A DNA stretch of 64,000 nucleotides from Bacteroides salyersiae WAL 10018 = DSM 18765 = JCM 12988 (lineage in GTDB: Bacteria; Bacteroidota; Bacteroidia; Bacteroidales; Bacteroidaceae), in NCBI RefSeq assembly GCF_000381365.1, contig NZ_KB905466.1:1-64000 (forward strand), read 5' to 3'. The position numbers and the translations under genes are program-made. Below the pieces are notes generated by a model. It saw nothing but the letters and a program-made list of their open reading frames with translations, searched no databases and had not been told where the DNA came from. Shown here one piece after another: positions 17,458 through 27,371 of the stretch (position 1 is its first letter; each line of letters begins with the position of its first letter).

Positions 17458-18336
17458 ATGGCAATAGAATATATCGGAATCAATTACTTTCCGTTACTGA
17501 CGGGATTTTTCCATTGCGACAAAATAGAACTGCTCACAGCAATATTCGGGATAAAAGGGCCGTATGCGGTGATCATGTTATTGTGCAAGATTTATACGGA
17601 CGGATATTATATCCCTTGGGGAAAAGAACAGTGCATGATTTTTGCAAGAAAATTAGGACCGGAATACGACAAGGAAACTATGGGAGATATCGTAAATATG
17701 CTTGTGGAAAAAGAATTTTTCGACAAGGAGAGTTACGAAAAATATGAAATTCTGACTTCAACGGAAATCCAGAAGGTGTGGATGGAAGCTACAAGCCGGA
17801 GAAAGAGGGATTTAGCCAAGCTCCCGTACCTACTGATAGAGTGTACAGACAGCAAAAGCAACAACAAAAACAACAGCAAAAATGAATGCAAAAAACAGGA
17901 CGATGCAGACAATATGCAAACAGAAATGAAGCTGAACACGGAAAATGCAGACAGTGTGCAGACAGAAACGGAGTTGAATGCAGAAAATGCAGACATTTTC
18001 CGACAAAGTAAAGTAAAGCAAAGTAAAGCAGAGAAAAGTAAAGAACTTCCCCCCTCTAATCCCCCCACGGGGGAGAAGGATGGATATGAGGATAATTATG
18101 CACTCCTGCCCTTGCCCCCGGACTATACACTCGATGAACATACGCACAACTACTACGGACTGTTAGAGAACCTCAAATTGCACAAAGTGAAGGAGATCGC
18201 AGAAATTACAGCCATACTGAGACTGTCCGATTACGGCAGGAAAGGAACAGCCATATGGAAACTATTGGCAAAAACACACTGGAACAAAATTGAAGCACCG
18301 GGAAAATATATCATAAAAGTGCTTAGAAGTTCCTGA
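17458..18336 (+). CDS. DUF4373 (Lin1244/Lin1753-like) domain protein
   Basis: A 292-residue protein. Residues 1-125 match the Lin1244/Lin1753-like N-terminal domain (YFPLLTGFFHCDKIELL, KGPYAVIMLLCKIYTDGYYI), a winged-helix-like fold found in phage and plasmid replication-type proteins. Residues 130-205 are low complexity with a duplicated Asn/Glu/Gln-rich unit and a Lys/Ser-rich stretch encoded by pentanucleotide repeats. A conserved helical segment follows at the C-terminus. It may be of phage or plasmid origin, but no function is established here. Confidence 0.7.
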   Translation: MAIEYIGINYFPLLTGFFHCDKIELLTAIFGIKGPYAVIMLLCKIYTDGYYIPWGKEQCMIFARKLGPEYDKETMGDIVNMLVEKEFFDKESYEKYEILTSTEIQKVWMEATSRRKRDLAKLPYLLIECTDSKSNNKNNSKNECKKQDDADNMQTEMKLNTENADSVQTETELNAENADIFRQSKVKQSKAEKSKELPPSNPPTGEKDGYEDNYALLPLPPDYTLDEHTHNYYGLLENLKLHKVKEIAEITAILRLSDYGRKGTAIWKLLAKTHWNKIEAPGKYIIKVLRSS

Positions 18337-18365
18337 TGGTCAAAAGCACAAAAATACCGGAAAAA

Positions 18366-18423
18366 GGCGTGCCGGAAAAAGAACAAACGGGACACAACCG
18401 ATAATCGGCTATTCCGGCACGCC
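18366..18423 (+). terminator. Stem-loop after DUF4373 gene
   Basis: A perfect 12-bp stem (18,366-18,377 with 18,412-18,423, GGCGTGCCGGAA and its complement) encloses a loop with a smaller CCGAT/ATCGG hairpin. There is no strong U-run, so it may be a processing or stabilising hairpin instead of a classical terminator. Confidence 0.5.
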
Positions 18424-18519
18424 CATTTAAGTTGCCAAATCAGCAAGTATCAGTCAAGACTCCTTGTCATCCCGGCAAAACACATTGTTTTACCATCAGT
18501 TATCAGAAAACACATAAAC

Positions 18520-18720
18520 CACTGTATATCAACGTATCATATAAAAGAAATCAGAAGTAAGAAAAGCAATATTTCTCTTGACAAGAAATTAATATTAACA
18601 TCCTGTTAAATACTATCTTTTGTGATCAAAGAATGCATTCTTTTATACTCAAGATATGTATATCTTACACAGCAAAGACATACATCACGAAATCTTCATT
18701 AACATTGTTAAATTTACTAA
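18520..18720 (+). repeat. Dispersed ~190-bp non-coding element, copy 1
   Basis: Shares an ordered set of blocks with 47,878-48,075: ACTGTATATCAA, then about 90 nt later TGTTAAATACTATCTTTT, then an AAGAA...TTCTT dyad, then ATTAACAwTGTTAAA. This copy has the perfect palindrome AAAGAATGCATTCTTT. No ORF is shared. Confidence 0.6.
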
Positions 18721-18751
18721 CGGGGGAAAAGCCTATCTTCTCATATATCCC

Positions 18752-20020
18752 CTACAGCATTTCCGCCAACTTCCAGGCTTGTATATGGCGTATACCTTCT
18801 TTTGACGGCAGCATCGTTTTGTCAAGAGATACCACCCACTTTTCATAATTATCCTGTATCGACTCCAGCGAAGCATACGAAGCCTGCATAGCTACCTCAT
18901 TCTCCAAAGTAGAAACACACTGAATATAGATAATGCGATCGTCCTTGCGAGCCATAAAATCAATCACCTTATTGCGGTGTACACCTACATTAACCCGATA
19001 TCCGGCGTGCTTCAATTCAAGACAGACATGATTCCTGAACTTCACCTCCCGTTCGCGGACAAAGAAAGGATAAAGATAATGCATAAAAGCCCAATCGTTG
19101 ATATAGTAACGACAAGTGCCTAATACCACCTCTTTCGTGCGAACCTGGCAACGCTCCACGCGGTGGATAAGAAAAACATCTTCCAGATAACTGATATAAT
19201 TGGCAATGGTATCGTAACTCGTCTTCCGTTTCTGCGCAGTGAAATGAGAAACGAGATTGGTGACCGATACCAACCCGGACAAATGCTCCACCAGATAAAT
19301 AAGCGTATCTTCAAAAAGACGGGGATCTTTAATGCGGTAGCGCTTTACGACATCACGAAACAACGCGGTATCTTTGAGAGAGGAAACATAATTCCACTTT
19401 GACTCTTCCGACGGAAAAGCTGAAAGACGGGGCAAACCTCCCTGTTCCATATATGAAGCATAACTCTTATCCGAAACTTCTTCCGACTCCTTTTCGATAT
19501 ATTCGGCATAACTGAAAGGAAAGACCTCAAAACTGACATAGTGCCGGTCCGGGATTCCTTCGGTATCGCAAGGAATCATTCTTCTGTTCGAACCACTGAT
19601 AAACAGTTCGCAACTATTGACGTAATCTTGTGAATGTGCACGGACAAACTCCTCCCAACCATCGATATTCTGTATTTCTTCAATGAATATATAGATCTTC
19701 CCCACGGGATGAAGCCGCTCACGATAGACGGAAAGAAGTTCTTCAAGCCCTTCACGTCCGGAAATGAACCCGGAATCGGTAAACGACCGGCTGATATACA
19801 ACACGTTTCGCGCCGATACTCCTTCATCCAGCAAATGTACCATAATCTGACGCAACAAATAAGACTTGCCTGCACCACGCTGTCCGAACAACACCTTTAT
19901 CAACTTGTTACCTATGTAGCCAAAGATACGGTTGGTATAGCTCTTACGGGCAAATCCTGTATCCGGAAACCGTCCGTCCCAATAATTGGAAAGAGTCAAT
20001 TCATTAAAAGAATCATTCAT
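18752..20020 (-). CDS. AAA_14/DUF4143 family ATPase
   Basis: A 422-residue ATP-binding protein. Walker A is GQRGAGKS at 46-53, Walker B IYIFIEEIQNI is near 110-120, and a sensor motif SGSNRRMI follows near 142. The C-terminal part (about 200-400) is the DUF4143 region with a DFMARKD nuclease-like segment. Members of this family are widespread in Bacteroides, often next to variable loci, and are not functionally defined. It is convergent with the DUF4373 gene and divergent from gmd. Confidence 0.85.
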   Translation of the reverse strand: MNDSFNELTLSNYWDGRFPDTGFARKSYTNRIFGYIGNKLIKVLFGQRGAGKSYLLRQIMVHLLDEGVSARNVLYISRSFTDSGFISGREGLEELLSVYRERLHPVGKIYIFIEEIQNIDGWEEFVRAHSQDYVNSCELFISGSNRRMIPCDTEGIPDRHYVSFEVFPFSYAEYIEKESEEVSDKSYASYMEQGGLPRLSAFPSEESKWNYVSSLKDTALFRDVVKRYRIKDPRLFEDTLIYLVEHLSGLVSVTNLVSHFTAQKRKTSYDTIANYISYLEDVFLIHRVERCQVRTKEVVLGTCRYYINDWAFMHYLYPFFVREREVKFRNHVCLELKHAGYRVNVGVHRNKVIDFMARKDDRIIYIQCVSTLENEVAMQASYASLESIQDNYEKWVVSLDKTMLPSKEGIRHIQAWKLAEML

Positions 20021-20117
20021 ATCAGAAAATATCTATATTAACAAATAATTATTCAAATAAAAATAAATATTACGAATTGTATAATAGAATATTCATTTAT
20101 ATCCGAATAATATTCAG

Positions 20118-20125
20118 CAAATATA
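20118..20125 (-). promoter_or_regulatory. -7 box TATATTTG for the AAA ATPase gene
   Basis: Reads TATATTTG leftward about 95 nt before the ATPase start, inside a very AT-rich 217-bp divergent region. No well-spaced -33 box was found, and no clear promoter for gmd was identified in this region. Confidence 0.4.
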
Positions 20126-20237
20126 TATTTTTTCTATCAAATCTAAAAGATTAATCTTAAAATTAATTTTCTATCCGAAAGAAAAGCCCGAATATTGCAT
20201 CGGAATAATATCACAAATCAATAAACAATTATCTATC

Positions 20238-21311
20238 ATGAAGAAAGCTCTTATTTCGGGAATCACCGGACAGGACGGTTCATTCCTCGCGGAATTTTTA
20301 TTGCAAAAAGGTTATGAAGTACACGGAATCCTCCGCCGTTCTTCTTCATTCAATACCGGACGTATCGAACATCTCTATTTTGACGAATGGGTGCGCGACA
20401 TGAAACAGAAACGTACGATCAATCTGCATTATGCCGATATGACGGATTCAAGTTCACTGATACGCGTGATTCAGATGGTGCAGCCCGATGAAATATACAA
20501 CCTCGCCGCCCAAAGTCACGTAAAAGTTTCTTTCGATGTTCCTGAATATACGGCAGAAGCGGATGCCATCGGTACACTGCGTATGCTCGAAGCGGTGCGT
20601 ATTTTAGGTTTGGAAAAGAAAACGCGTATCTATCAGGCTTCTACATCCGAGCTATATGGCAAGGTACAGGAAGTACCCCAGAGCGAAACGACTCCTTTCT
20701 ATCCGCGCAGCCCTTATGCAGTGGCCAAACAGTACGGTTTCTGGATTACCAAGAACTATCGTGAAAGCTACGGTATGTTTGCCGTAAACGGTATCCTCTT
20801 CAATCATGAAAGCGAACGCCGTGGTGAAACATTCGTAACCCGTAAAATCACATTTGCCGCCGCACGCATCGTGCAAGGCGAGCAAGACAAGCTTTATTTA
20901 GGAAACCTGGATGCCCGCCGCGACTGGGGATATGCCAAGGACTATGTGGAGTGCATGTGGCTCATCCTGCAACACGACGTTCCGGAAGATTTCGTTATCG
21001 CTACCGGAGAGATGCATACCGTACGTGAATTCTGTACGCTTGCTTTCGCCGAAGCCGGCATCAACCTGCGCTGGGAAGGCAAAGGACTGGACGAAAAAGG
21101 AATCGACACAGCTACCGGAAAGGTATTGGTAGAGGTTGATCCGAAATATTTCCGTCCGGCAGAAGTAGAACAGTTGTTGGGAAACCCCACCAAAGCAAAA
21201 ACCGTATTGGGATGGGATCCTTGCAAAACTCCATTCCCGGAATTGGTGAAAATCATGGTGCGCCACGATATGAAGAAAGTACAAAAAATGATTGCAACTA
21301 AACAGGAATAA
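20238..21311 (+). CDS. gmd: GDP-mannose 4,6-dehydratase
   Basis: A 357-residue extended SDR that converts GDP-mannose to GDP-4-keto-6-deoxymannose, the first step to GDP-L-fucose. It has GITGQDGS at 8-15, [15 protein letters not shown] near 135-149, catalytic Y160-x3-K164 (SPYAVAK), and the [16 protein letters not shown] block typical of Gmd. Fcl follows after 5 nt, so the two form an operon. The product feeds the GT11 fucosyltransferase of the capsule locus and, in Bacteroides generally, surface fucosylation. Confidence 0.97.
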   Translation: MKKALISGITGQDGSFLAEFLLQKGYEVHGILRRSSSFNTGRIEHLYFDEWVRDMKQKRTINLHYADMTDSSSLIRVIQMVQPDEIYNLAAQSHVKVSFDVPEYTAEADAIGTLRMLEAVRILGLEKKTRIYQASTSELYGKVQEVPQSETTPFYPRSPYAVAKQYGFWITKNYRESYGMFAVNGILFNHESERRGETFVTRKITFAAARIVQGEQDKLYLGNLDARRDWGYAKDYVECMWLILQHDVPEDFVIATGEMHTVREFCTLAFAEAGINLRWEGKGLDEKGIDTATGKVLVEVDPKYFRPAEVEQLLGNPTKAKTVLGWDPCKTPFPELVKIMVRHDMKKVQKMIATKQE

Positions 21312-21316
21312 AACCG

Positions 21317-22390
21317 ATGGATAAAAATGCAAAGATATATATAGCAGGACATCGCGGCCTCGTGGGTTCTGCTATCTGGAAAAACCTGCAAGAGAAAGGA
21401 TACACCAACCTTGTAGGCCGTACTCACAAAGAGCTCGATCTGCTGGACGGAGCAGCCGTTCGCCGCTTCTTTGATGAAGAACAACCGGAATATGTATTTC
21501 TGGCTGCTGCTTTCGTAGGCGGTATCATGGCCAATAGCATCTATCGTGCCGATTTTATCTACAAAAACTTGCAAATACAGCAGAACGTGATCGGCGAAAG
21601 CTTCCGTCACCAAGTGAAAAAACTGCTTTTCTTAGGAAGCACCTGCATCTATCCGCGCGATGCGGAACAACCGATGAAAGAGGATGTGTTGCTGACTTCG
21701 CCATTGGAATATACCAATGAACCGTATGCCATCGCCAAGATCGCAGGACTGAAAATGTGTGAAAGCTTCAACCTGCAATACGGAACAAACTATATTGCCG
21801 TAATGCCCACCAACTTATACGGCCCGAACGATAACTTCGATCTGGAACGCAGCCACGTATTGCCCGCTATGATTCGCAAAATACATCTGGCTCACTGCCT
21901 GAAAGAAGATAACTGGGAGGCTGTCCGGAAAGACATGAATCTGCGCCCCGTAGAGGGTATCAGCGGAGAAAACTCCAAAGAAGAGATACTAACGATTCTG
22001 AAAAAGTACGGTATCAGCAATACGGAAGTATTATTGTGGGGAACCGGAACACCGCTACGCGAATTTCTTTGGAGCGAAGAAATGGCAGATGCCAGCGTAT
22101 TCGTGATGGAACATATAGACTTCAAAGATACCTATCAGGAAGGAAGCAAAGATATCCGTAACTGCCACATCAACATCGGTACCGGCAAAGAAATAAGTAT
22201 CCGTAACCTTGCCGAACTGATCGTAGAAACCGTAGGCTACAAAGGGAAACTCACCTTTGACAGTACTAAACCCGACGGAACCATGCGTAAACTTACCGAC
22301 CCTTCCAAGCTGCACCAATTAGGGTGGCACCATAAAATAGAAATAGAGGAAGGGGTACGGAGGATGTATGAATGGTACTTGTTTAGTTGA
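21317..22390 (+). CDS. fcl: GDP-L-fucose synthase
   Basis: A 357-residue bifunctional 3,5-epimerase/4-reductase that completes GDP-L-fucose synthesis. The glycine motif [10 protein letters not shown] begins at residue 11, [17 protein letters not shown] carries the active-site Cys, and Y137-x3-K141 (EPYAIAK) is the catalytic pair. It is longer than the ~320-residue enterobacterial enzyme because of an insert near residues 195-230 ([15 protein letters not shown]), as seen in Bacteroidetes forms. It is transcribed with gmd. Confidence 0.96.
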   Translation: MDKNAKIYIAGHRGLVGSAIWKNLQEKGYTNLVGRTHKELDLLDGAAVRRFFDEEQPEYVFLAAAFVGGIMANSIYRADFIYKNLQIQQNVIGESFRHQVKKLLFLGSTCIYPRDAEQPMKEDVLLTSPLEYTNEPYAIAKIAGLKMCESFNLQYGTNYIAVMPTNLYGPNDNFDLERSHVLPAMIRKIHLAHCLKEDNWEAVRKDMNLRPVEGISGENSKEEILTILKKYGISNTEVLLWGTGTPLREFLWSEEMADASVFVMEHIDFKDTYQEGSKDIRNCHINIGTGKEISIRNLAELIVETVGYKGKLTFDSTKPDGTMRKLTDPSKLHQLGWHHKIEIEEGVRRMYEWYLFS

Positions 22391-22620
22391 AAATTGAAAG
22401 TCTTAATTTAGTTGAAAGGTGAAAGTTGAAAGTTGAAAATTAAAAGGCCTGTTTAGTTGAAAAATGAAAGTCTTAATTTAAAAGTTGATAGGCTGCATAC
22501 AACGTTACAACAAATAGCGCAGCCCAACTTTCAACTCTCAACTTTCAACTTTCAACTAAATCAAGACTTTCAACTAAATCAAGACTTTCAATTTTCACCT
22601 TTCAACTAAATAAGTTTTCT
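22391..22620. repeat. Long imperfect dyad made of GTTGAAA-type units
   Basis: The left arm (about 22,380-22,490) repeats units such as TTTAGTTGAAAGTCTT, and the right arm (about 22,525-22,612) is made of their complements, giving a long imperfect hairpin. The apex contains GGCTGC (near 22,490) paired with GCAGCC (near 22,520). It lies between fcl and the ligase gene and could terminate the gmd-fcl transcript. Confidence 0.8.
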
Positions 22621-22637
22621 ATTCTCAATATAATAGC

Positions 22638-22645
22638 TATATTTG
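22638..22645 (+). promoter_or_regulatory. -7 box TATATTTG for acyl-CoA ligase
   Basis: Perfect -7 box 31 nt before the ATG at 22,676. TTTT/TTTC at 22,615-22,619 sits at about the -33 spacing. Confidence 0.6.
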
Positions 22646-22675
22646 CACAATTTAATCTCAAATGTGCAATAAACA

Positions 22676-24334
22676 ATGGAACAAAGTTTTATAGCTTACA
22701 TTGAAAACAGTATCAAGAATAACTGGGATCTGGATGCCTTGACAGACTACAAAGGAGCCACCCTACAGTATAAAGACGTAGCCCGCAAAATCGAAAAGTT
22801 GCATATCATTTTCGAAGAAAGCGGCATTCGTAAAGGAGATAAAATAGCCGTCTGCGGGCGGAACAGTTCCCATTGGGGAGTCACCTTTCTTGCTACTTTG
22901 ACTTACGGCGCAGTAATTGTCCCCATCTTACATGAGTTCAAAGCCGATAATGTACACAACATCGTCAATCACTCCGAAGCCAGATTACTCTTTGTCGGCG
23001 ACATGGTATGGGAGAATCTGAACGAATCGGCCATGCCACTGTTAGAGGGTATTCTGATGATGAACGATTTCACCTTATTGGTGTCGCGCAGCCAAAAACT
23101 GACACATGCCCGTGAGCATCTCAATGAACTGTTCGGAAAGAAATATCCGAAAAATTTCCGGAAAGAACACGTGGAATACCGGAAAGACCAGCCCGAAGAG
23201 TTGGCAGTCATCAACTATACATCGGGGACTACAAGTTATTCGAAAGGGGTAATGCTCCCCTACCGCAGCCTGTGGTCGAATACAAAATTCGGTTTTGAAG
23301 TATTATCCCTGAAACCGGGTGACAGAATCGTTTCTATGTTGCCTATGGCACATATGTACGGACTGGCGTTCGAATTCTTATACGAGTTCGCCGTGGGTTG
23401 CCAGATTTACTTCCTTACCCGCATGCCGAGCCCCAAAATAATTTTCCAGGCTTTTGCCGAAGTAAAACCCAACTTAGTGGTAGCCGTACCGCTTATCATT
23501 GAAAAAATCATCAAGAAAAATATCCTGCCGAAACTGGAAACCCCGACCATGAAACTGTTGTTGAAAGTACCTATCATCAATGACAAGATCAAAGCAACCG
23601 TACGCGAGCAAATGATACAGGCTTTCGGTGGAAATTTCGAAGAGATAATCGTAGGTGGCGCCGCTTTCAATCAGGAAGTGGAGCAATTCCTCAAAATGAT
23701 CGATTTCCCCTACACCGTGGGATATGGTATGACGGAATGCGGCCCGATCATCTGCTACGAAGATTGGAAACGTTTCAAGCCGGGATCATGCGGTAAAGCC
23801 GCACCACGCATGGACGTACAGGTTCTCTCATCAGACCCGGAAAATATACCGGGAGAGATTGTCTGCAAAGGACCGAACGTAATGTTGGGATATTATAAGA
23901 ATGAAGAGGCTACGGAACAGGTTGTCGACAAAGACGGCTGGCTGCACACAGGTGACCTTGCCTTGAAAGATGCCGAAGGAAATATCACGATCAAAGGACG
24001 CAGCAAGAACATGCTATTAGGGCCGAGTGGTCAGAACATCTATCCGGAAGAAATTGAAGATAAGTTGAATAACCTGCCTTATGTATCGGAAAGTATCATC
24101 GTGCAGCAAAACGACAAACTCGTCGGACTGGTTTATCCGGACTTTGACGAAGCCTTTGCGCATGGATTGAAGAACGAAGACATGGAGCGTGTGATGGAAG
24201 AAAACCGGGTGGCGCTGAACGCGATGCTGCCGGCTTACAGTCAGATTTCAAAAATGAAAATATATCCGGAAGAGTTCGAAAAAACTCCGAAGAAATCGAT
24301 CAAGAGATTCCTGTACCAAGAGGCTAAAGGATAA
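22676..24334 (+). CDS. AMP-dependent acyl-CoA synthetase (long-chain fatty acid ligase type)
   Basis: A 552-residue member of the ANL superfamily that adenylates a carboxylic acid and, in most relatives, transfers it to CoA. The P-loop-like motif YTSGTTSYSKGVML is near residue 180, the YGMTECGPII motif near 350, and the TGDLALKDAEG motif near 420. The GRSKNMLLGPSGQNIYPEEIE hinge and C-terminal Lys (KTPKKSIKRF) are also present. The substrate is probably a fatty acid, but the sequence cannot fix chain length. It is a single gene bounded by two dyad repeats. Confidence 0.9.
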   Translation: MEQSFIAYIENSIKNNWDLDALTDYKGATLQYKDVARKIEKLHIIFEESGIRKGDKIAVCGRNSSHWGVTFLATLTYGAVIVPILHEFKADNVHNIVNHSEARLLFVGDMVWENLNESAMPLLEGILMMNDFTLLVSRSQKLTHAREHLNELFGKKYPKNFRKEHVEYRKDQPEELAVINYTSGTTSYSKGVMLPYRSLWSNTKFGFEVLSLKPGDRIVSMLPMAHMYGLAFEFLYEFAVGCQIYFLTRMPSPKIIFQAFAEVKPNLVVAVPLIIEKIIKKNILPKLETPTMKLLLKVPIINDKIKATVREQMIQAFGGNFEEIIVGGAAFNQEVEQFLKMIDFPYTVGYGMTECGPIICYEDWKRFKPGSCGKAAPRMDVQVLSSDPENIPGEIVCKGPNVMLGYYKNEEATEQVVDKDGWLHTGDLALKDAEGNITIKGRSKNMLLGPSGQNIYPEEIEDKLNNLPYVSESIIVQQNDKLVGLVYPDFDEAFAHGLKNEDMERVMEENRVALNAMLPAYSQISKMKIYPEEFEKTPKKSIKRFLYQEAKG

Positions 24335-24340
24335 ATAATT

Positions 24341-24545
24341 GATCAATGTGCCAATGTGCTAATGTGCCAATTAAAGAATGTGCTAATTAAATAATGGAGG
24401 GAATTGAATAATGTGTTAATGCGCTGATTACCATTCAGAATAATAGCACAGTTAATTGGCACATTGATATATTGGTGCATCGACGCATTGGCACATTGAT
24501 GCATTACCTCATTGGCACATTGGCATATTGGCACATTGAAACATT
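24341..24545. repeat. Long imperfect dyad made of AATGTGCC-type units
   Basis: The left half repeats units such as AATGTGCCAATGTGC and TGCTAATTAAA. The right half is made of the complementary GCACATTGGCACATT units, giving a hairpin-forming region of about 200 bp between the ligase and the sulfatase. It ends 8 nt before the sulfatase ATG, so it is likely to lie in that gene's 5' leader. Confidence 0.8.
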
Positions 24546-24552
24546 ATTAATT

Positions 24553-26085
24553 ATGAGAAACAAACTGTTATTATCGGCGGCCATACTCCCGATATGTGGC
24601 ATAACGGGTGAAGCCCAAGCGGCAGAAACTCAGAAACATCCCAATATCATTATGTTTCTGGTAGACGATATGGGGTGGCAAGACACCTCTCTGCCCTTTT
24701 GGACGCAACGTACACATTACAATGACATTTATGAGACGCCCAATATGGAGCGCCTGGCGGCACAAGGCATGATGTTTACGCAAGCGTATGCCTGTAGTGT
24801 AAGTTCGCCAAGCCGCGTCAGCCTGTTTACCGGAATGAATGCGGCACGACACCGGGTGACCAGTTGGACACTGCATAAAAACAAGACACACGAACAACCG
24901 GACTCTGTGCTGATATATCCGGAATGGAATGTAAACGGCATATGCCAGGAACCGGGAATAGAGCGCACCACTCAAGTGACGACATTGGCGCAAGTATTGA
25001 AAGAAAACGGCTATCACACCATACATTGTGGAAAGGCTCATTTCGGAGCCATAGATACCCCGGGAGAAGACCCGTTGAGAATGGGGTTCGAAGTGAATAT
25101 AGCCGGGCATGCGGCCGGCTCTCCTGCCAGCTATTACGGAAAAGAGAATTTCGGGAATAAAACCGATAGAAAGAATCCGCCGGCTGCCGTACCGGGATTG
25201 GAGAAATATCACGGCACAGATACATTCCTTAGCGAAGCACTCACGCTGGAAGCGGAAAAGGCATTGGATGATGCACAAAAAAGCGACAAACCATTTTTTC
25301 TGTATATGGCTCATTATGCCGTACATACACCGATACAACCGGACATGCGCTTCTATCAGAAGTACATCGACAAAGGGCTGCCGCCGGTAGAAGCCGCTTA
25401 TGCCACTCTTGTGGAAGGGATGGATAAAAGCTTAGGCGACCTTATGGACTATCTGGAAGAGAAGAACCTACAGGAAAACACCGTCATTCTATTTATGTCG
25501 GACAACGGCGGACTGGCCGCACATACGCGTGCCGGACAGCTCCATACACAGAACTACCCACTCAACAGTGGTAAAGGTTCTGCCTATGAAGGAGGCGTAC
25601 GGGAACCGATGATCGTAAGCTGGCCGGGTACAGTAAAACCCGGAAGCAAATGCGACCGTTATCTGATGATAGAAGATTTCTTCCCTTCCATATTGGAGAT
25701 AGCAGGAATATCGGACTACCAAACAATACAACAACGGGACGGCATCAGCTTTATGCCGCTACTCACCGGAAAAGGCAAGATGAAAGATAGAGATATCTAC
25801 TGGCACTATCCGCATAGCTGGGGGCCTTCGGGACCGGGAATCGGCGCAACCTGTGCCATCCGTTCGGGAGACTGGAAACTGGTGTATTACTTTGATTCCG
25901 GTAAAAGGGAACTATTCAATATTCCCAACGATATCAGCGAGAAACATGATCTGGCAGCTCAAAAGCCACGCATCGTAAAACAACTGGCAGGAAAATTAAG
26001 TAACTATCTTCGTTCGGTGAACGCTCAACGACCTACATTGCGTGCAACACAACAACCTGCACCATGGCCGGACGAAATTAAATAA
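24553..26085 (+). CDS. Secreted S-type sulfatase (family S1)
   Basis: A 510-residue sulfatase with a signal peptide (residues 1-24, ending EAQA). The catalytic signature is S84-S-P-S-R, so the formylglycine precursor is serine and needs an anaerobic sulfatase-maturing enzyme, as in other Bacteroides. Metal-binding residues are visible in FLVDDMGWQD and FMSDNGG. Earlier in-frame starts lie inside the upstream repeat and lack a signal peptide, so 24,553 was chosen. It probably desulfates host or dietary glycans or other sulfate esters in the periplasm. It overlaps the operon with the following gene (8-nt gap). Confidence 0.93.
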   Translation: MRNKLLLSAAILPICGITGEAQAAETQKHPNIIMFLVDDMGWQDTSLPFWTQRTHYNDIYETPNMERLAAQGMMFTQAYACSVSSPSRVSLFTGMNAARHRVTSWTLHKNKTHEQPDSVLIYPEWNVNGICQEPGIERTTQVTTLAQVLKENGYHTIHCGKAHFGAIDTPGEDPLRMGFEVNIAGHAAGSPASYYGKENFGNKTDRKNPPAAVPGLEKYHGTDTFLSEALTLEAEKALDDAQKSDKPFFLYMAHYAVHTPIQPDMRFYQKYIDKGLPPVEAAYATLVEGMDKSLGDLMDYLEEKNLQENTVILFMSDNGGLAAHTRAGQLHTQNYPLNSGKGSAYEGGVREPMIVSWPGTVKPGSKCDRYLMIEDFFPSILEIAGISDYQTIQQRDGISFMPLLTGKGKMKDRDIYWHYPHSWGPSGPGIGATCAIRSGDWKLVYYFDSGKRELFNIPNDISEKHDLAAQKPRIVKQLAGKLSNYLRSVNAQRPTLRATQQPAPWPDEIK

Positions 26086-26093
26086 AAAGAAGA

Positions 26094-27245
26094 ATGAATA
26101 AAAGAAAACTATTTCTATCCCTTGCATTGTTTTTGATGGCAGGCAGTACATTGTCTGCACAAAACAAGAGTGCAGGTATCAATCTGTCCATATGGAAGGG
26201 AGTCAGCACACAACCCGCAGACAGTGCCCAGACTACCTATTTCAATTTGGGTATCCTGTCGGCTATGAACCGGCTAAACGGTGCAGGCTTCAATGCATTC
26301 GGAAGTGTTATCAGCCACAACATGAACGGCATACAGGCATCGGGACTTGCCAATATGGTGGGTGGAAGCATGCGCGGCCTGCAACTCTCTGCAATCAGCA
26401 ACATTAACGGCAACAACATGGTAGGATTCTCGGCTACGGGACTTGTCAACATCGCCGGTAACGAAAGCAAAGGAGTGTTGTTCTCCGGGCTGACCAATAT
26501 CAGCGGTGACCATACTTACGGTATAATGGCAAGCGGTGTGATGAACATATCGGGCGATAAAGCCGGTGGTGCACAGCTATCCGGACTCGCCAATATCACA
26601 GGTTCTACTTTTAATGGAATAATGGCCGGAGGATTATTGAACGTAGTAGGCGAGAATCTGAACGGCGTGCAACTGACAGGGCTTGCCAATATAGTGGCTT
26701 CGCGCATGAACGGTGTGCAGATAGGTTTAGGTAACTACGCGACGAAAGTGAAAGGATTGCAAATCGGTTTGGTGAATTACTATAAAGAAGAGATGAAGGG
26801 GTTTCAGTTGGGACTTGTCAACGCCAACCCCGACACAAGAGTACAAATGATGGTCTTTGGCGGAAATGCCACCAAAATCAACATAGGTGCCCGGTTCAAG
26901 AATAAATTATTCTACACCATCGTAGGTGCCGGTACGCATTATCTCGACTTTAGCGATAAATTCTCCGCTTCATTGTTTTATCGCGGCGGTATCTGGCTGC
27001 CTTTATGGAAAGACCTGACCATCAGCGGCGATTTGGGATACCAACACATCGAAACCTTTAAAAATAAAGATTACGGTATTCCGGCGCGCCTATACGGCTT
27101 GCAGGCACGCCTGAATCTGGAATATCAGATTACAAAGAAGTTCGGTATTTTTGCAACCGGAGGTTATGGAGGAAGCCGCTATTACAACAGAGATGTCACT
27201 TATGACAAAGGAGTAATCGCAGAAGCAGGAGTCGTACTGTTTTAG
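26094..27245 (+). CDS. Secreted LA_2272-like surface repeat protein
   Basis: A 383-residue exported protein (signal peptide 1-22, ending LSAQ). Residues about 75-245 consist of roughly nine 20-24-residue repeats with the pattern GxxxSGLxNIxG, likely a right-handed coil or short beta-barrel elements. A C-terminal beta-rich domain (about 260-383) follows. It resembles the LA_2272 surface-repeat family. Its start lies 8 nt after the sulfatase stop, so the two are co-expressed. Its role is unknown; it could be an outer-membrane or surface accessory of the sulfatase. Confidence 0.65.
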   Translation: MNKRKLFLSLALFLMAGSTLSAQNKSAGINLSIWKGVSTQPADSAQTTYFNLGILSAMNRLNGAGFNAFGSVISHNMNGIQASGLANMVGGSMRGLQLSAISNINGNNMVGFSATGLVNIAGNESKGVLFSGLTNISGDHTYGIMASGVMNISGDKAGGAQLSGLANITGSTFNGIMAGGLLNVVGENLNGVQLTGLANIVASRMNGVQIGLGNYATKVKGLQIGLVNYYKEEMKGFQLGLVNANPDTRVQMMVFGGNATKINIGARFKNKLFYTIVGAGTHYLDFSDKFSASLFYRGGIWLPLWKDLTISGDLGYQHIETFKNKDYGIPARLYGLQARLNLEYQITKKFGIFATGGYGGSRYYNRDVTYDKGVIAEAGVVLF

Positions 27246-27247
27246 AA

Positions 27248-27362
27248 GCCTCTCCCCAACCCTCTCCGTAGGAGAGGGAGCTGAGTCAGCTTCAGCAATC
27301 AATTAACAAATAAATAGTAGCATTTCTTCCTCCCTCTCCCACGGAGAGGGCTGGGGAGAGGC
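27248..27362. repeat. 33-bp inverted repeat between convergent genes
   Basis: Bases 27,248-27,280 and 27,330-27,362 are complementary at 31 of 33 positions, each arm containing a nested smaller dyad (CCTCTCC...GGAGAGG). This GC-rich REP-like element lies between the convergent repeat-protein and fbp genes and probably terminates both. Confidence 0.85.
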
Positions 27363-27371
27363 TTTCCCTTT

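Noticed and set aside
24472-24552. Upstream ATG for the sulfatase
   Set aside because: The added residues are encoded by the low-complexity repeat and would bury the signal peptide.
26330-26830. Regular repeats in the LA_2272-like gene as a possible CRISPR array
   Set aside because: The period is in the coding frame (20-24 codons), units vary at synonymous and non-synonymous sites, and there are no unique spacers.
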